Below, piece by piece: positions 25,816 through 35,095 of a stretch of DNA of 64,000 nucleotides (its first letter is position 1; each line of letters opens with the position of its first letter). Source of the stretch: AWTP1-13 sp963797005 (GTDB taxonomy: Bacteria; Pseudomonadota; Alphaproteobacteria; Rhizobiales; Hyphomicrobiaceae); contig CAWCOF010000009.1 in assembly GCA_963797005.1 (NCBI GenBank), forward strand, positions 496,001 to 560,000. Direction: 5' to 3'. Both the position numbers and the translations under genes were made by a program. The notes under the pieces are model-generated. The model saw nothing but the letters and a program-made list of their open reading frames with translations, did no database searches and was not told the origin of the DNA.

Positions 25816-26073
25816 ATGGATAAGTTCGACTACGCCGCCGAAGCAGAGCTTTTCCCTAGTCGGGCGCGGACATCACGCCGCCATCCGGTCGGCTACAGGA
25901 GATTTGCCCGCGCTGCCGAGGCGATACGCTTCGCCATCGAAGACCTGCCGGCAGAATTCCTTCCCGGTACCTGTCTCGAGGTCGACGAGAACCGCTTCAA
26001 CGCCCAGGACATCCGGCGCCTTTATGACAATCACGACTACCCGCTGCAGCGGCAGAAGCCCGCTGCGGAGTGA
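25816..26073 (+). CDS. conserved hypothetical small protein
   Basis: An 85-residue soluble protein starting MDKFDYAAEAELFPSR. The pattern FDY-AEAELFP, YRRFARAAEAIRFAIEDLP, LEVDENRFNAQDIRRLYD is one I recognise as widespread in Rhizobiales and relatives without an assigned function. It is the first of a cluster of short genes (26.1-26.8 kb). Confidence 0.75.
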   Translation: MDKFDYAAEAELFPSRARTSRRHPVGYRRFARAAEAIRFAIEDLPAEFLPGTCLEVDENRFNAQDIRRLYDNHDYPLQRQKPAAE

Positions 26074-26115
26074 CACACTGGTCGACCGCTAACCCATCAA
26101 CCGAGGAAAAGAACC

Positions 26116-26262
26116 ATGGCCAACCGCGAGCATAGAAATAGCCGGGAGAAGCGAAAACCGAAGACCGAAAAGCCCAAGCTGGCGCCCGACCAGGCAGCAC
26201 CCTTTGCGCAGGGTCAAGGCCGAGGCAACAGCAACGTCAAAGTCACCAAGAAAGGTCGCTAA
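26116..26262 (+). CDS. 48-residue basic conserved hypothetical protein
   Basis: Short frame MANREHRNSREKRKPKTEKP ... VKVTKKGR, ATG preceded by GAGGAAAAG. Highly Lys/Arg-rich, no membrane segment, probably disordered and possibly nucleic-acid or ribosome associated (inference from composition). Similar short MANREHR-type proteins are common in alphaproteobacteria. Its stop is two bases before the TTG start of the next gene. Confidence 0.65.
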   Translation: MANREHRNSREKRKPKTEKPKLAPDQAAPFAQGQGRGNSNVKVTKKGR

Positions 26263-26263
26263 C

Positions 26264-26494
26264 TTGTCACTCGAGCAAAGGACCCTAGGTCAAACGCCGC
26301 AGCACAAATTCAAGGTGGGTCAGCTGGTCAACTACAGCATCAAGCTGGGCATGCCGACCTCATCGAGCGGGTACACGATCATCCGCCAACTCCCTCCGGA
26401 AGACGGACATTTCCTCTACCGCATCAAGTCCGCCGGCGAGACATATGAACGCGTGGCGCGGGAGCAGGACCTGAGACAACGCCAGCAGCTGTAA
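26264..26494 (+). CDS. small conserved hypothetical protein (KFKVGQLVNY type)
   Basis: A 76-residue protein if the TTG at 26264 is used (MSLEQRTLGQ). HKFKVGQLVNYSIK, GYTIIRQLPPEDGHFLYRIKSAGETYERVARE is a compact SH3-like beta pattern found in many alphaproteobacterial small proteins of unknown function. A GAAAGG sequence about nine bases upstream lies in the end of the previous gene, suggesting translational coupling. The start is uncertain. Confidence 0.65.
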   Translation: MSLEQRTLGQTPQHKFKVGQLVNYSIKLGMPTSSSGYTIIRQLPPEDGHFLYRIKSAGETYERVAREQDLRQRQQL

Positions 26495-26552
26495 CCTGCT
26501 GCGTGCTCCGATCATGTCGACGACAGGCCTTATGGCCGGAAGGAGTGCCGCG

Positions 26553-26774
26553 ATGCCTGGCACCGTGCGCATCGTTATGGAGACCGTCGTAGCCATGGCC
26601 ATCATGGCAACTCTGGCGGCGATCGCGGGATTTGCCGCGGGGGCCATTGGCGGAGACTGGACGCTCGTCATGGTGACGGCTGGCGCCGTGTTCGTTCTGA
26701 CCGGCCTCGTGCTTGCCTTTCGACTCTGGCGCATGATCAACGTGCAGGCGGTTCCAGTCGACCTCGACGGATGA
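26553..26774 (+). CDS. small two-helix membrane protein
   Basis: A 73-residue protein. The ATG at 26553 has a GGAAGGAG site seven bases upstream and is preferred over an ATG at 26514 without one. Two hydrophobic helices (VAMAIMATLAAIAGFAAGAIGG and LVMVTAGAVFVLTGLVLAFRLW) form a hairpin. Not assigned to a family. Last gene of the small-protein cluster; convergent with dnaQ. Confidence 0.65.
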   Translation: MPGTVRIVMETVVAMAIMATLAAIAGFAAGAIGGDWTLVMVTAGAVFVLTGLVLAFRLWRMINVQAVPVDLDG

Positions 26775-26817
26775 TGTCTTGGTGCTGGAGAGCCTGAGGG
26801 GTCGGCAGCTCGCTGGA

Positions 26818-27519
26818 CTACGCCTCTGCCATGAATTGAAGCCACAGTGCGTTGGGCCCCAGCGTCTTCACGAACTCGGCGTGCGCACGCTCGGCCTCTT
26901 CGCCCAGAGTAGCCGGTAGCGGCTCCGGCCGCTGCTTGGCGGCGCGCCGACGAACCCGACTGCTGGCTTGCGCGGCGCCATTGCCTGCAAGCCCCAGGGT
27001 CGCCTGCCGCTCGCCCAGAAGCTCCACATAGACGCTTGCCAGCAGCAGGGCATCGACCAGCGCACCGTGCTTGGTGCGTGACGAGGTGTCGATGCTGTAG
27101 CGCTTGCACAAGGCGTCGAGGCTATTGGGGCCGCCCGGATGGCGGCGACGCGCCAGCATGAGCGTGTCGACGACGCGCTCGGAGGCGAGCCGCGGCAGCG
27201 CCACCCGCTCGAGCTCGGCATTCAGGAAGCCCACATCGAAGCTCGCATTGTGCATGACCAGCGGCGCCTCGCCGATGAAGTCGAGGAACTCGCCGGCAAC
27301 GGCTTTGAACAGCGGCTTGTCCTTGAGGAACTCCGGTGTCAGGCCGTGCACGGCGACCGCATCGGGATGGATGTCGCGCTCTGGGTTGAGGTAGCGGTGG
27401 AACTCGCGGCCCGTCGGGATGCGATTGACGATCTCGATGCAGCCGACCTCGATCAGCCGGTCGCCATTGGCGCAGTCGAGCCCGGTCGTCTCCGTATCCA
27501 TGACGATCTCGCGCAGCAT
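26818..27519 (-). CDS. dnaQ: DNA polymerase III epsilon subunit
   Basis: A 233-residue 3'-5' proofreading exonuclease starting MLREIVMDTETTGL. Exo I: VMDTETTGLD; Exo II: VMHNASFDVGFLN; Exo III-epsilon: HGALVDALLLASVY (H...D). It pairs with the DnaE alpha subunit. It is downstream of coaE in the conserved minus-strand operon ppsR-maf-aroE-coaE-dnaQ, separated from coaE here by a palindromic repeat. Confidence 0.97.
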   Translation of the reverse strand: MLREIVMDTETTGLDCANGDRLIEVGCIEIVNRIPTGREFHRYLNPERDIHPDAVAVHGLTPEFLKDKPLFKAVAGEFLDFIGEAPLVMHNASFDVGFLNAELERVALPRLASERVVDTLMLARRRHPGGPNSLDALCKRYSIDTSSRTKHGALVDALLLASVYVELLGERQATLGLAGNGAAQASSRVRRRAAKQRPEPLPATLGEEAERAHAEFVKTLGPNALWLQFMAEA

Positions 27520-27554
27520 CTCCTGCCCCCTGAGCGGATACGCGAGCACGGTCT

Positions 27555-27736
27555 CATCCCCTCTCCCCATGCCTCTTCGCATGGGGAGAGGGCTAGGGTG
27601 AGGGGCAGCAGCAAACTCTACGTTCAGAGCAAGTTCCTGCCCCTCACCCCGACCCTCTCCCCGCTTGCCCTCAGGTTTCTCGGTGGCTCACTTGCCCTGA
27701 GCGGATGGCCCGAGGGCAAGCGGGGAGAGGGAGAGA
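27555..27736. repeat. intergenic palindromic repeats (CCCTCTCCCC family)
   Basis: Inverted pairs CCCTCTCCCCATGC / GCATGGGGAGAGGG (27559-27592) and CCCTCTCCCCGCTTGCCCT / AGGGCAAGCGGGGAGAGGG (27652-27732) between dnaQ and coaE. The second encloses a further CTTGCCCTGAGCGG segment. Transcripts through here would form stable hairpins. Confidence 0.8.
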
Positions 27737-28352
27737 CTACGACCAGTATTTGGCGAATGCGTTGCCTGGCCGATCCTGCAACGATTCGACGATTGTATCG
27801 ACCTGCGCCTCGGTCTCGGCGAAGGTGCCGCCGGTGTCCACAACGAAATCGCCCCGCGCCCGCTTCTCGGCGTCCGGCACCTGCCGCGCCAGCATCTGCT
27901 CGAGCTTCTCCAAGGTCATCCCCGGCCGGTCGAGAACCCGCTGGCGCTGTGCATCGGCGGGGGCGCTGACCACGATCACGACGTCCACACGGGCATTGCC
28001 GCCCGTCTCGAACAGAAGCGGGATCTCCAGCACCGCCATCCGGGCACCCCTGGCCGCCTCGGCTTTGAGGAAGGCGCGCTCGGCCGCCTGCACCAGGGGA
28101 TGCACGATCGCCTCGAGCCTGGCGAAGCCGGCCGGGTTCTGCAGCAGTGCCTTGCTGAGCTTCTGGCGATCGACCTTGCCGCCCGACGTCGTGCCGGGAA
28201 ACGCCGCCTCGATGGGGGCGACGGCGGCGCCCTCATAGAGTGCATGCACCTCGGCATCGGCATCGAACACGGCGATGCCGAGCTGGCGCAGACCGCTGGG
28301 CGACCGTCGACTTGCCCATGCCGATGGAGCCGGTGAGGGCGATGACCAGCAT
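27737..28352 (-). CDS. coaE: dephospho-CoA kinase, frameshifted
   Basis: Catalyses the last step of CoA synthesis. The N-terminus MLVIALTGSIGMGKST has the P-loop (residues 8-16); after about residue 18 the frame changes (28295-28305) and continues GIAVFDADAEVHALYEG, IVHPLVQAAER, VLEIPLLFETG, RQVPDAEKRARGDFVVDT, the expected CoaE core and lid. Deleting one T from CAGCGGTCTGCG restores Q-R-L-R-Q. The ATG overlaps the aroE stop (TGATG). An essential gene, so an error in the sequence is more likely than loss. Confidence 0.93.
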
Positions 28353-29187
28353 CAGCGTCCCTCGATGTCGGCAACGACCAGGGCGCGCAGCTCATCGGTG
28401 ACCTCCGGGCGCACGCCGAACCATTTCTCGAAGCCCGGCACCGCCTGGTGCAGGAACATGCCGAGCCCATCGACAGTGGCAAGGCCGCGCGCGGCAGCGG
28501 CAGCCAGCAGCGGCGTCACCAGCGGCACGTAGACGATGTCGGCGACGACGCAGCGATCGATCGAGCCGCGACACGTCCATGTCGAGCGTCGCCGGCACCC
28601 TTCATGCCGAGCGAGGTGGCGTTGACGAGAAGCGCCGCCTCGCGGGAATCGCGCCGCGCGCCGGTCCCAGTCGTGCACCTTGACGCGCCGCACCGAAATG
28701 CCGCGCGACGGCATCGGCACGCTCCCGCGTGCGGTTGAAGACGCGCACTTCCGCCGCGCCGGCTTCCAGGAGGGCGTAGACGATCGCGCGCGCCGCGCCG
28801 CCGGCGCCGAGCAGGGCGACAAGCTTGTTCTTCAAACTCAGGCTGGGCACGGAGGCACGCAAGTGCTCCATGAAGCCAAGGCTGTCGGTGTTGTCCGCCA
28901 TCAGCTCGGCCGCCCTCGAACCACAGCGTGTTGGCGGCCCCCACGGCGCGCGCGGCAGGCGACGTCTCGTCCGCGGCGGCGAACGCCGTCTCCTTGTGCG
29001 GCACCGTCACGTTGCAGCCGGCGAAGCCTTGCTCGCGCAGGGAGCGCAGGAAGGCAGCGACCTCCTCGGGCCGCACCGCCTCTTTGGTGTAGCTGCCGTC
29101 GATGCCGTAGGTCTTCAGCCAATAGCCGTGGATGAGCGGCGAGCGCGAGTGCTCGATCGGCCAGCCGATGACGCAGGCGCGGATCAT
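28352..29187 (-). CDS. aroE: shikimate dehydrogenase, multiple frameshifts
   Basis: Reduces 3-dehydroshikimate. N-terminal frame: MIRACVIGWPIEHSRSPLIH, FAGCNVTVPHKET. After about 28910 another frame: MADNTDSLGFMEHL, KLVALLGAGGAARAIVYALL, VRVFNRTRERAD. After about 28700: LLVNATSLGMKG, then from about 28560 VVADIVYVPLVTPLLAAA, DGLGMFLHQAVPGFEKWFG. SxS, VTVPHK, DN(T)DG-like, GAGGA and MLxxQ-like blocks are all present. At least four single-base disruptions. Confidence 0.92.
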
Positions 29188-29798
29188 GACGGAATTGCTC
29201 CGCGCGCGTCTGCAGCTCGGCGAGCACCGGGAGCAGCGGCAGGCCGACGATGCTGAAAGTGTCGCCCTCGATCTGGTCGAACAGCTGCATGCCGCGGCCC
29301 TCGATCTCGTAGGCGCCGACCGATCCGGCAGATGCGGTCGCCCTCCGCCGCAAGATAGCGCTCGAGGAAGGCGTCGGAGAACGCGCGCATGACAAGCGTA
29401 GCCGTGTCGACATGGGCCCATAGGCTCTTGCCGCCCTCGGCCAGCGCCACTGCCGTGAAGCAGGTCGTGCGTCCTGCCCCGCAGGCGCTCGAGCTGACGC
29501 GCGCCTCCACGAGGTCTTTGGGCTTGGTCAACAGCTCCTTGCCGAGCGCCAGCACCTGGTCGGCGCCGATCACCAGCGCGTTCGGCAGACGGGCACTCAC
29601 CGCCTCGGCTTTGGCGCGCGCCAGGGCTTCGGCGATATCCGCAGGCGCGGCGCCTTCGGACGCGAGCCGCTTCTTGATGGCCGCCTCGTCGACGTCGGCC
29701 GGCACGACCCGGAACGACAGCCCGGCAGCTTCGAGCATGCGGCGGCGGAACGGGCTGGTCGAGGCGAGAACCAGCTCCGGCGAGGCTGGCTCAGGCAT
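29184..29798 (-). CDS. maf: Maf nucleotide pyrophosphatase, multiple frameshifts
   Basis: House-cleaning dNTP/NTP pyrophosphatase. Frame one gives LVLASTSPFRRRMLEAAGL, VVPADVDEA and ALVIGADQVLALG. A short out-of-frame stretch (about 29470-29510) should read QLERLRGRTHD. From about 29335 another frame reads GAYEIEGRGMQLFDQIEGD, TFSIVGLPLLPVLAELQTR, the Maf C-terminus, and the original frame resumes just before the stop. Its stop overlaps the aroE ATG. All motifs are present across the frames. Confidence 0.92.
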   Translation of the reverse strand: MPEPASPELVLASTSPFRRRMLEAAGLSFRVVPADVDEAAIKKRLASEGAAPADIAEALARAKAEAVSARLPNALVIGADQVLALGKELLTKPKDLVEARVSSSACGAGRTTCFTAVALAEGGKSLWAHVDTATLVMRAFSDAFLERYLAAEGDRICRIGRRLRDRGPRHAAVRPDRGRHFQHRRPAAAPGARRAADARGAIPS

Positions 29799-30655
29799 TG
29801 CCGACGTCCTCCTGCGGGGGCTCGGCCGGCTCCCTGCGATCGTGCCACAGGCTTAATGATGGTCGCCGCCGTCTCCTCGATCGAGCGGCGCGTCACGTCG
29901 ATCACCGGCCAGCCGTGCTTGGCGCAGAGCCGGCGCGAATAGGCGATCTCGTTGCCGATATGCGTCGCGGTCGACGTAATCGTCGAGGTTGCGGTCCGCG
30001 AGCAGTCAGCACGCGGTTGCGGCGGATCTCGGCGATGCGTTCGGGGCTGGCAATCAGGCACGACGACGAAGGCGGTGTGCGGCCTGGTCAGCGCCTCCGG
30101 CAGCTCGATGCCGGCACCAGCGGCAGGTTCGCGGTCTTGTAGCCGCGCTGGGCGAGATAGATGCTGGTCGGCGTCTTGGAGGTGCGGGAGATGCCGAGGA
30201 TGATGATGTCGGCGGCGTTCAGGTCCTGGGGCAGCTGGCCGTCGTCATGCGCCATGGTGAAGTTCAGCGCATCGATGCGGCGGAAGTAGTCGGCAGTCGA
30301 CCACGTGCTGGCCGGCGACGACGGGCGTCTGCGGCGCACCGAGGTAGGATCTCGAAGATCTGCATGATCGGCTGCAGCACTGCAGGCACGGCACCTTGAG
30401 CTCGCGGCAGCGGCGCTCGATCTCCTCGATCAGCTCCCTGTTGATGATGGTATAGAGCACGATGCCGGGCGCCTGCTCCATCTCCTGCAGCACACGCTCA
30501 GTTGCTTGTGCGTGCGCACCAGGGGATGCACGTGCTCGATCGGGGCGCACCTGGGCGTACTGCACGGCGGCCGCCTTGGCGATCGTCGTCAGCGTCTCGC
30601 CCGTCGAGTCGGAGATCAGATGCAGATGGAAGGAGATCGGCAAGCGGTTGACCAT
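29791..30655 (-). CDS. ppsR: pyruvate,phosphate dikinase regulatory protein (PPSR), multiple frameshifts
   Basis: Bifunctional kinase/pyrophosphorylase (DUF299) regulating PPDK or PEP synthase. Pieces: MVNRLPISFHLHLISDSTGETL; VLQEMEQAPGIVLYTIINREL; YFRRIDALNFTMAHDDGQLP; ADIIILGISRTSKTPTSIYL (P-loop region); HIGNEIAYSRRLCAKHGWPVID; RRSIEETAATII. At least five junctions between frames. The corrected C-terminus ends QEDVGNA with its TGA inside the maf start. This is the gene next to oriC in Caulobacter-type chromosomes; hemE faces away from it across 409 bases. Confidence 0.92.
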
Positions 30656-31064
30656 TTGTTGAGAAAATCAGAGTTCATCCACACTGCCAAGCGCGCCTTC
30701 GGCCTTCTCGCCCGCAGCCGTACCTCCATCAACAAAATGGTCCACAGGACCGCCCGCCGGGACAGCCAAACCTCGCCCGCCCTGCTCCACGGGGAAAGGC
30801 GCGATGTGCCGGCAATCTCTCGGCCCTGTCAACAGATTCTGCCCCGAGTTGCAGCATCCCGGACTGGCCGGTGCGGACAATGGCATCAATGGCTTGTTGG
30901 CCTATAGTGGCTCGCGGCGGAGTGGACCACCACCTGGTGGCGCGCTTGCCGGGCCGGGAACCTGTTCGCAACCCGGTGGGTGAGACAAGGATATCCTCGC
31001 AACTCACGCCTATAAGAGTCATAACAACAACGTTCAGATTCTATTCTTGAATTGAAAGGCGACG
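30656..31064. other. oriC: putative chromosomal replication origin (hemE-ppsR gap)
   Basis: A 409-base non-coding gap between divergent ppsR and hemE, the position of the Caulobacter crescentus origin (known). Visible features: DnaA-box-like TCATCCACA (30675-30683, one mismatch to TTATCCACA) and TGGTCCACA (30738-30746, two mismatches); three GANTC (CcrM) sites at 30835, 31016 and 31037; and an AT-rich stretch at 31011-31058 next to hemE, a candidate unwinding element in an otherwise GC-rich region. DnaA boxes are weaker than usual; surrounding sequence contains base errors. parS sites lie 8-18 kb away. Confidence 0.6.
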
Positions 31065-32133
31065 ATGGTCAGCCGAAGCGCCCGATGAGCGCCGCCTGCT
31101 GCAGGCCTTCTCCGGACGGCCCCTGTCGCCGCCGCCGATCTGGCTGATGCGGCAGGCCGGGCGCTACCTGCCGGAGTACCGGGAGGTGCGCGACAAAGGC
31201 CGGCGGCTTTCTCGATCTTTGCTACACGCCCGCGCTCGCCGCCGAGGTGACGCTGCAGCCGATCCGCCGTTTCGGCTTCGACGCGGCGATCCTGTTCTCC
31301 GACATCCTCGTGGTGCCCGACGCGCTGGGCCAGCGCGTGGCGTTCGTCGAGGGCGAAGGGCCCGCGGCTCGAGCCGATTCGCACACAGGCCGATCTCAGC
31401 CGCTTGAGCGGTCGAGCGCACCGCCGCCAAGTTCGCCCGTGTCTCGAGACGGTCGCGCAAGGTGCGACAGGACCTTGCCCCGTGCAACGGCGCTGATCGG
31501 ATTTTGCGGCGCGCCGTGGACGGTGGCGACCTACATGGTGGCCGGCGAGGGCTCGGCCGACCAGGCGGACGCGCGCCTGTGGGCCTATCGCGATCCGCGC
31601 GGGCTTCTCCCAGCTGATCGACATCCTTGTCGAGGCCTCGGTCGACTACTCTCGACGGCCAGGTCGAAGCCGGCGCCGATCTCCTGCAGATCTTCGACAC
31701 GCTGGGCCGGCAGCCTGCCGCCGCAGGAGTTCGAGGCCTGGGTGGTGGCGCCGACGGCGCAAATCGTGCGAGCAGCTGAAGCGCCGGCATCCGGGCGTGC
31801 CGATCATCGGCTTTCCGCGCGGGGCGGGCGCGCAAGCTGAGGCGCTATACGGCAGGCGACGGGCGTGCAGGGCGTCGGCTGCGACATCGGCATGACGCTC
31901 GGAGCACATGCGTCGAGCTGGCGCGATCCGCGCGCGTGGCCGTGCAGGGCAATCTCGATCCCCTGCTGCTGGTCGCCGGCGGCGAGGCGCTGGAGCGCGC
32001 AGGTGCGAGAACTGGTCGAACGCGCTTGCCGGCGTGCCGTTATGTCTTCAACCTCGGCCACGGCATCGTGCCGGAGACGCCGCCCGAGAACGTGGCCCGC
32101 CTGGTGGCGCTGGTGCGCCAGCCGAATAGCTAG
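31065..32133 (+). CDS. hemE: uroporphyrinogen decarboxylase, multiple frameshifts
   Basis: Decarboxylates uroporphyrinogen III to coproporphyrinogen III. Pieces: RLLQAFSGRPLSPPPIWLMRQAGRYLPEYR (signature split here: IWLMRQAGRYLPEY); GFLDLCYTP; IRRFGFDAAILFSDILVVPDALG; ALIGFCGAPWTVATYMV; VPIIGFPRG; VQGNLDPLLLVAGG; YVFNLGHGIVPETPPENV. At least eight single-base junctions, several corrected by removing one base (for example ACGCTGGGCC to ACGTGGGCC). ATG after GAAAGGCGACG; one base is also off within the first ten codons. Confidence 0.93.
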
Positions 32134-32214
32134 GCGTGCCGGCGCTTGTTCTCAGTCTCCTCCGAAGCGTGTTGATGGCTGGATACCGGGGACAAGCCCC
32201 GGTATGACAGCGCA

Positions 32215-32636
32215 ATGCTGCTCTGGCTCAAAGCGCTGCACGTGATGGCCGTCATCTCCTGGATCGCGGGGCTGCTCTATCTGCCGCGGCTTTTCGTCTA
32301 CCACTGCGAGGCCGAGAACGGCTCCGAGCTGTCGGAGACCTTCAAGGTGATGGAGCACCGGCTGCTGCGCTTCATCATGAACCCGGCGATGATCGTGGTG
32401 TGGATCACCGGGCCCTGGCTCGCCTGGTGGCAGGGCATGTACCTGGACGGCTGGCTGATGGCCAAGTTCGCGCTGGTCGTGCTGCTGACCGGCTTCCACC
32501 ACGCGCTGGGCTATTGGCGCAAGGACTTCGCGGCCGACCGCAATACCGGAGCCAGCGGTTCTACCGGCTGGCCAACGAGGTGCCCACAGTGCTGATGGTC
32601 GGCATCGTTATTCTGGTGGTGGTGAAGCCGTTCTGA
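32215..32636 (+). CDS. hemJ: protoporphyrinogen oxidase HemJ, frameshifted
   Basis: A membrane protein of about 140 residues with four helices, starting MLLWLKALHVMAVISWIAGL and LFVYHCEAE; then FIMNPAMIVVWITGPWLAWW and MAKFALVVLLTGFHHALGYW. The frame changes near 32550 and continues QRFYRLANEVPTVLMVGIVI and a KPF C-terminus, both HemJ signatures. Conserved histidines of LHVMAVISW and the H...H of GFHHALG probably bind haem. It follows hemE, as usual. Confidence 0.92.
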
Positions 32637-32891
32637 GGCCGCTTCAGCCACAGGGGAACCGGCTGTCTTTCCGGTGCTCTTTCATTCGGCTGTAAAACTT
32701 GCTATATAGTGATTTGTCAGCACCGGCCGCCGCTCAAGGCGTGTAGGTGAGGCCATCAGGATCAGCGCAAGCCGCGTCCGAAGGCCCATGACACCATCCG
32801 GAATAGCCATTCGGCTCCTCCCACCTTCCTTCCGGCTTCGCGCATCCAGATCCCACCCCCCAAAGTCGCGAGCCCATCCGGAGAGTTTCTT

Positions 32892-34184
32892 ATGCAAGAC
32901 GTTCTCAAAGAAATGAAGCTCCAAGACCTCAAGGTCAAATCCCCGACGGAGCTGTTGAGCTTCGCGGAAGAGAGTCGGCGTCGAGAACGCCAGCGCCATG
33001 CGCAAGCAGGAGCTGATGTTCGCGACCTCAAGCAGCTCGCGTCCAAGGAGATCGAAATCACCGGCACCGGCGTCGTCGAGGTGCTGCAGGACGGCTTCGG
33101 CTTCCTGCGCTCGCCCGACGCCAACTACCTGCCGGGTCCCGACGACATCTACGTCTCGCCCTCGCAGATCCGCCGCTTTGCGCTGCGCTCGGGCGACACC
33201 GTCGAAGGCCAGATCCGCTCGCCCAAGGAGGGCGAGCGCTACTTCGCGCTGCTCAAGGTCAACAAGATCAATTTCGAGGACCCCGAGGCGAAGCAACGCA
33301 CAAGATCCACTTCGACAACCTCACCCCGCTCTATCCCACCCAATGGCTGAAGCTCGAGATCGAGGACCCGACCATCAAGGACTTCTCGCCGCGCGTGATC
33401 GACATCGTGTCGCCGATCGGCAAGGGCCAGCGCGCGCTGATCGTGTCGCCGCCGCGCACCGGCAAGACGGTGCTGCTGCAGAACATCGCCCACTCGATCA
33501 CCGACGAACCACCCCGAGTGCTACCTGATCGTGCTGCTGATCGACGAGCGGCCCGAGGAGGTCACCGACATGCAGCGCTCGGTCAAGGGCGAGGTGATCT
33601 CCTCGACCTTCGACGAGCCGGCCACTCGCGCCACGTGCAGGTGTCGGAGATGGTGATCGAGAAGGCCAAGCGCCTCGTCGAGCACAAGCGCGACGTGGTG
33701 ATCCTGCTCGACTCCATCACGCGCCTCGGCCGCGCCTACAACACGGTGGTGCCGTCTCCGGCAAGGTGCTGACCGGCGGCGTCGATTCCAACGCCCTGCA
33801 GCGGCCCAAGCGCTTCTTCGGCGCCGCGCGCAACATCGAGGAGGGCGGCTCGCTGACCATCATCGCCACGGCGCTGATCGACACCGGCAGCCGCATGGAC
33901 GAGGTGATCTTCGAGGAGTTCAAGGGCACCGGCAACTCCGAGATCATGCTCGACCGCAAGGTCTCCGACAAGCGCATCTTCCCCGCGATCGACGTCGTCG
34001 CGCTCCGGCACGCGCAAGGAGGAGCTGCTGGTGCCGCCCGGACCAGCTCAAGAAGGTCTACGTGCTGCGCCGCATCCTCAACCCGATGGGCACCATGGAC
34101 GCCATCGAGTTCCTGATCGACAAGCTGCGCTCGACCAAGACCAACGCCGAGTTCTTCAACTCGATGAGCACGGGCAAGAACTAG
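32892..34184 (+). CDS. rho: transcription termination factor Rho, multiple frameshifts
   Basis: Hexameric RNA helicase. N-terminus MKLQDLKVKSPTELLSFAEE; RNA-binding cold-shock domain GVVEVLQDGFGFLRSPDANY; VIDIVSPIGKGQRALIVSPP; Walker A RTGKTVLLQNIAHSIT; Walker B/R-loop RDVVILLDSITRLGRAYN; LTGGVDSNALQRPKRFFGAA; GSLTIIATALIDTGSRMDE; C-terminus MDAIEFLIDKLRSTKTNAEF. At least seven junctions restore one frame; net length (431 codons) fits Rho. ATG at 32892 follows GGAGAG by seven bases; an internal ATG at 32913 is an alternative. Confidence 0.95.
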
Positions 34185-34209
34185 GTTCTGGCGGCGCGCC
34201 ACGCGCGTT

Positions 34210-34327
34210 GTCATCCCGGAATTCGCTTGCAGCGAATATCCGGGACCCAGTGCACGAAGCGCTGCCGAGCTTTTTCGCATCTTCTGGGTCCCGGCTCTCC
34301 GCGCTGACGCGCTCCGGCCGGGATGAC
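34210..34327. repeat. GTCATCCCGG-type palindromic element, copy 1
   Basis: Bounded by GTCATCCCGG and CCGGGATGAC, with inner hairpins (ATTCGCTTGCAGCGAAT; CTGGGTCCCGG near the right end pairing with CCGGGACCCAG near the left). A reverse-complement relative lies at 44496-44605. It sits between rho and the GNAT gene and could act as a transcriptional or mRNA-end structure. Confidence 0.85.
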
Positions 34328-34342
34328 AGTTGGAGTGTGCTT

Positions 34343-35045
34343 ATGGGCTCCTCGACGCAGCCGATAGGCCGGCCGCTGCCGGGGTGGACGCCGAGGCCAC
34401 CACCGCCGCGCACGCCGATGACGGGGCGGTTCTGCCGGCTCGAAATGCTCGATCCGGCGCGCCATGCCGAGGACCTATGGGCCGCCAACAGTCTCGACGC
34501 GGAGGGTCGCAACTGGACCTACCTGTTCGTCGGCCCGTTCGCTCAGCAGGCGGACTACCGCGCCTGGCTCGACCAGGTGGCGACCGGCAGCGATCCCTTG
34601 TTCCACGCCATCATCGATCTCGAGACCGGCAAGGCCGTGGGCGTGGCGACCTTCATGCGCATCGATCCCGCGCACGGCGTGATCGAGGTGGGCAACATCA
34701 ACTACTCGCCGCTGCTGCAGAGGAAGCCCGCCGCGACCGAGGCCATGTACCTGATGATGCGGCGCGTCTTCGATGAGCTGGGCTATCGCCGCTACGAATG
34801 GAAGTGCGACGCGCTCAACGCGCCGTCGCGGGCGGCCGCGCTGCGGCTGGGCTTCAAGTTCGAGGGCATCTTCCGGCAGGCGGTCGTCTACAAGGGCCGC
34901 AACCGCGACTCGGCCTGGTATTCCATCATCGACGGCGAATGGCCCGCGCTCAAACGGGCGTTCGAGGCGTGGCTGGCGCCGGAGAACTTCGATGCCAAGG
35001 GCAAGCAGAAGACAGTCCCTGCGGGAACTGATCGAGCGTGCTTGA
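34343..35045 (+). CDS. GNAT family N-acetyltransferase (RimJ/RimL-like), frameshifted near 3' end
   Basis: A protein of about 233 residues. ATG preceded by GGAG. GRFCRLEMLDPARHAEDLWA, RNWTYLFVGPFAQQADYRAWL, VGVATFMRIDPAHGVIEVGN, ATEAMYLMMRRVFDELGYRR, DALNAPSRAAALRLGFKFEG and KGRNRDSAWYSIIDGEWPAL are typical of RimJ/RimL-like acetyltransferases. Near 35010 the frame changes: the original frame would read through into the next gene, whereas the shifted frame gives QSLRELIERA-stop, the normal family ending. Substrate unknown. Confidence 0.88.
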
Positions 35046-35095
35046 CGTGGCATGATGTCGGGCGACCCTGCATGTCCAACGGGAGAGCTCGATCG

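Noticed and set aside
27555..27736. CRISPR-like array
   Set aside because: The repeats are inverted pairs without regular direct repeats or spacers, and no cas genes are present.
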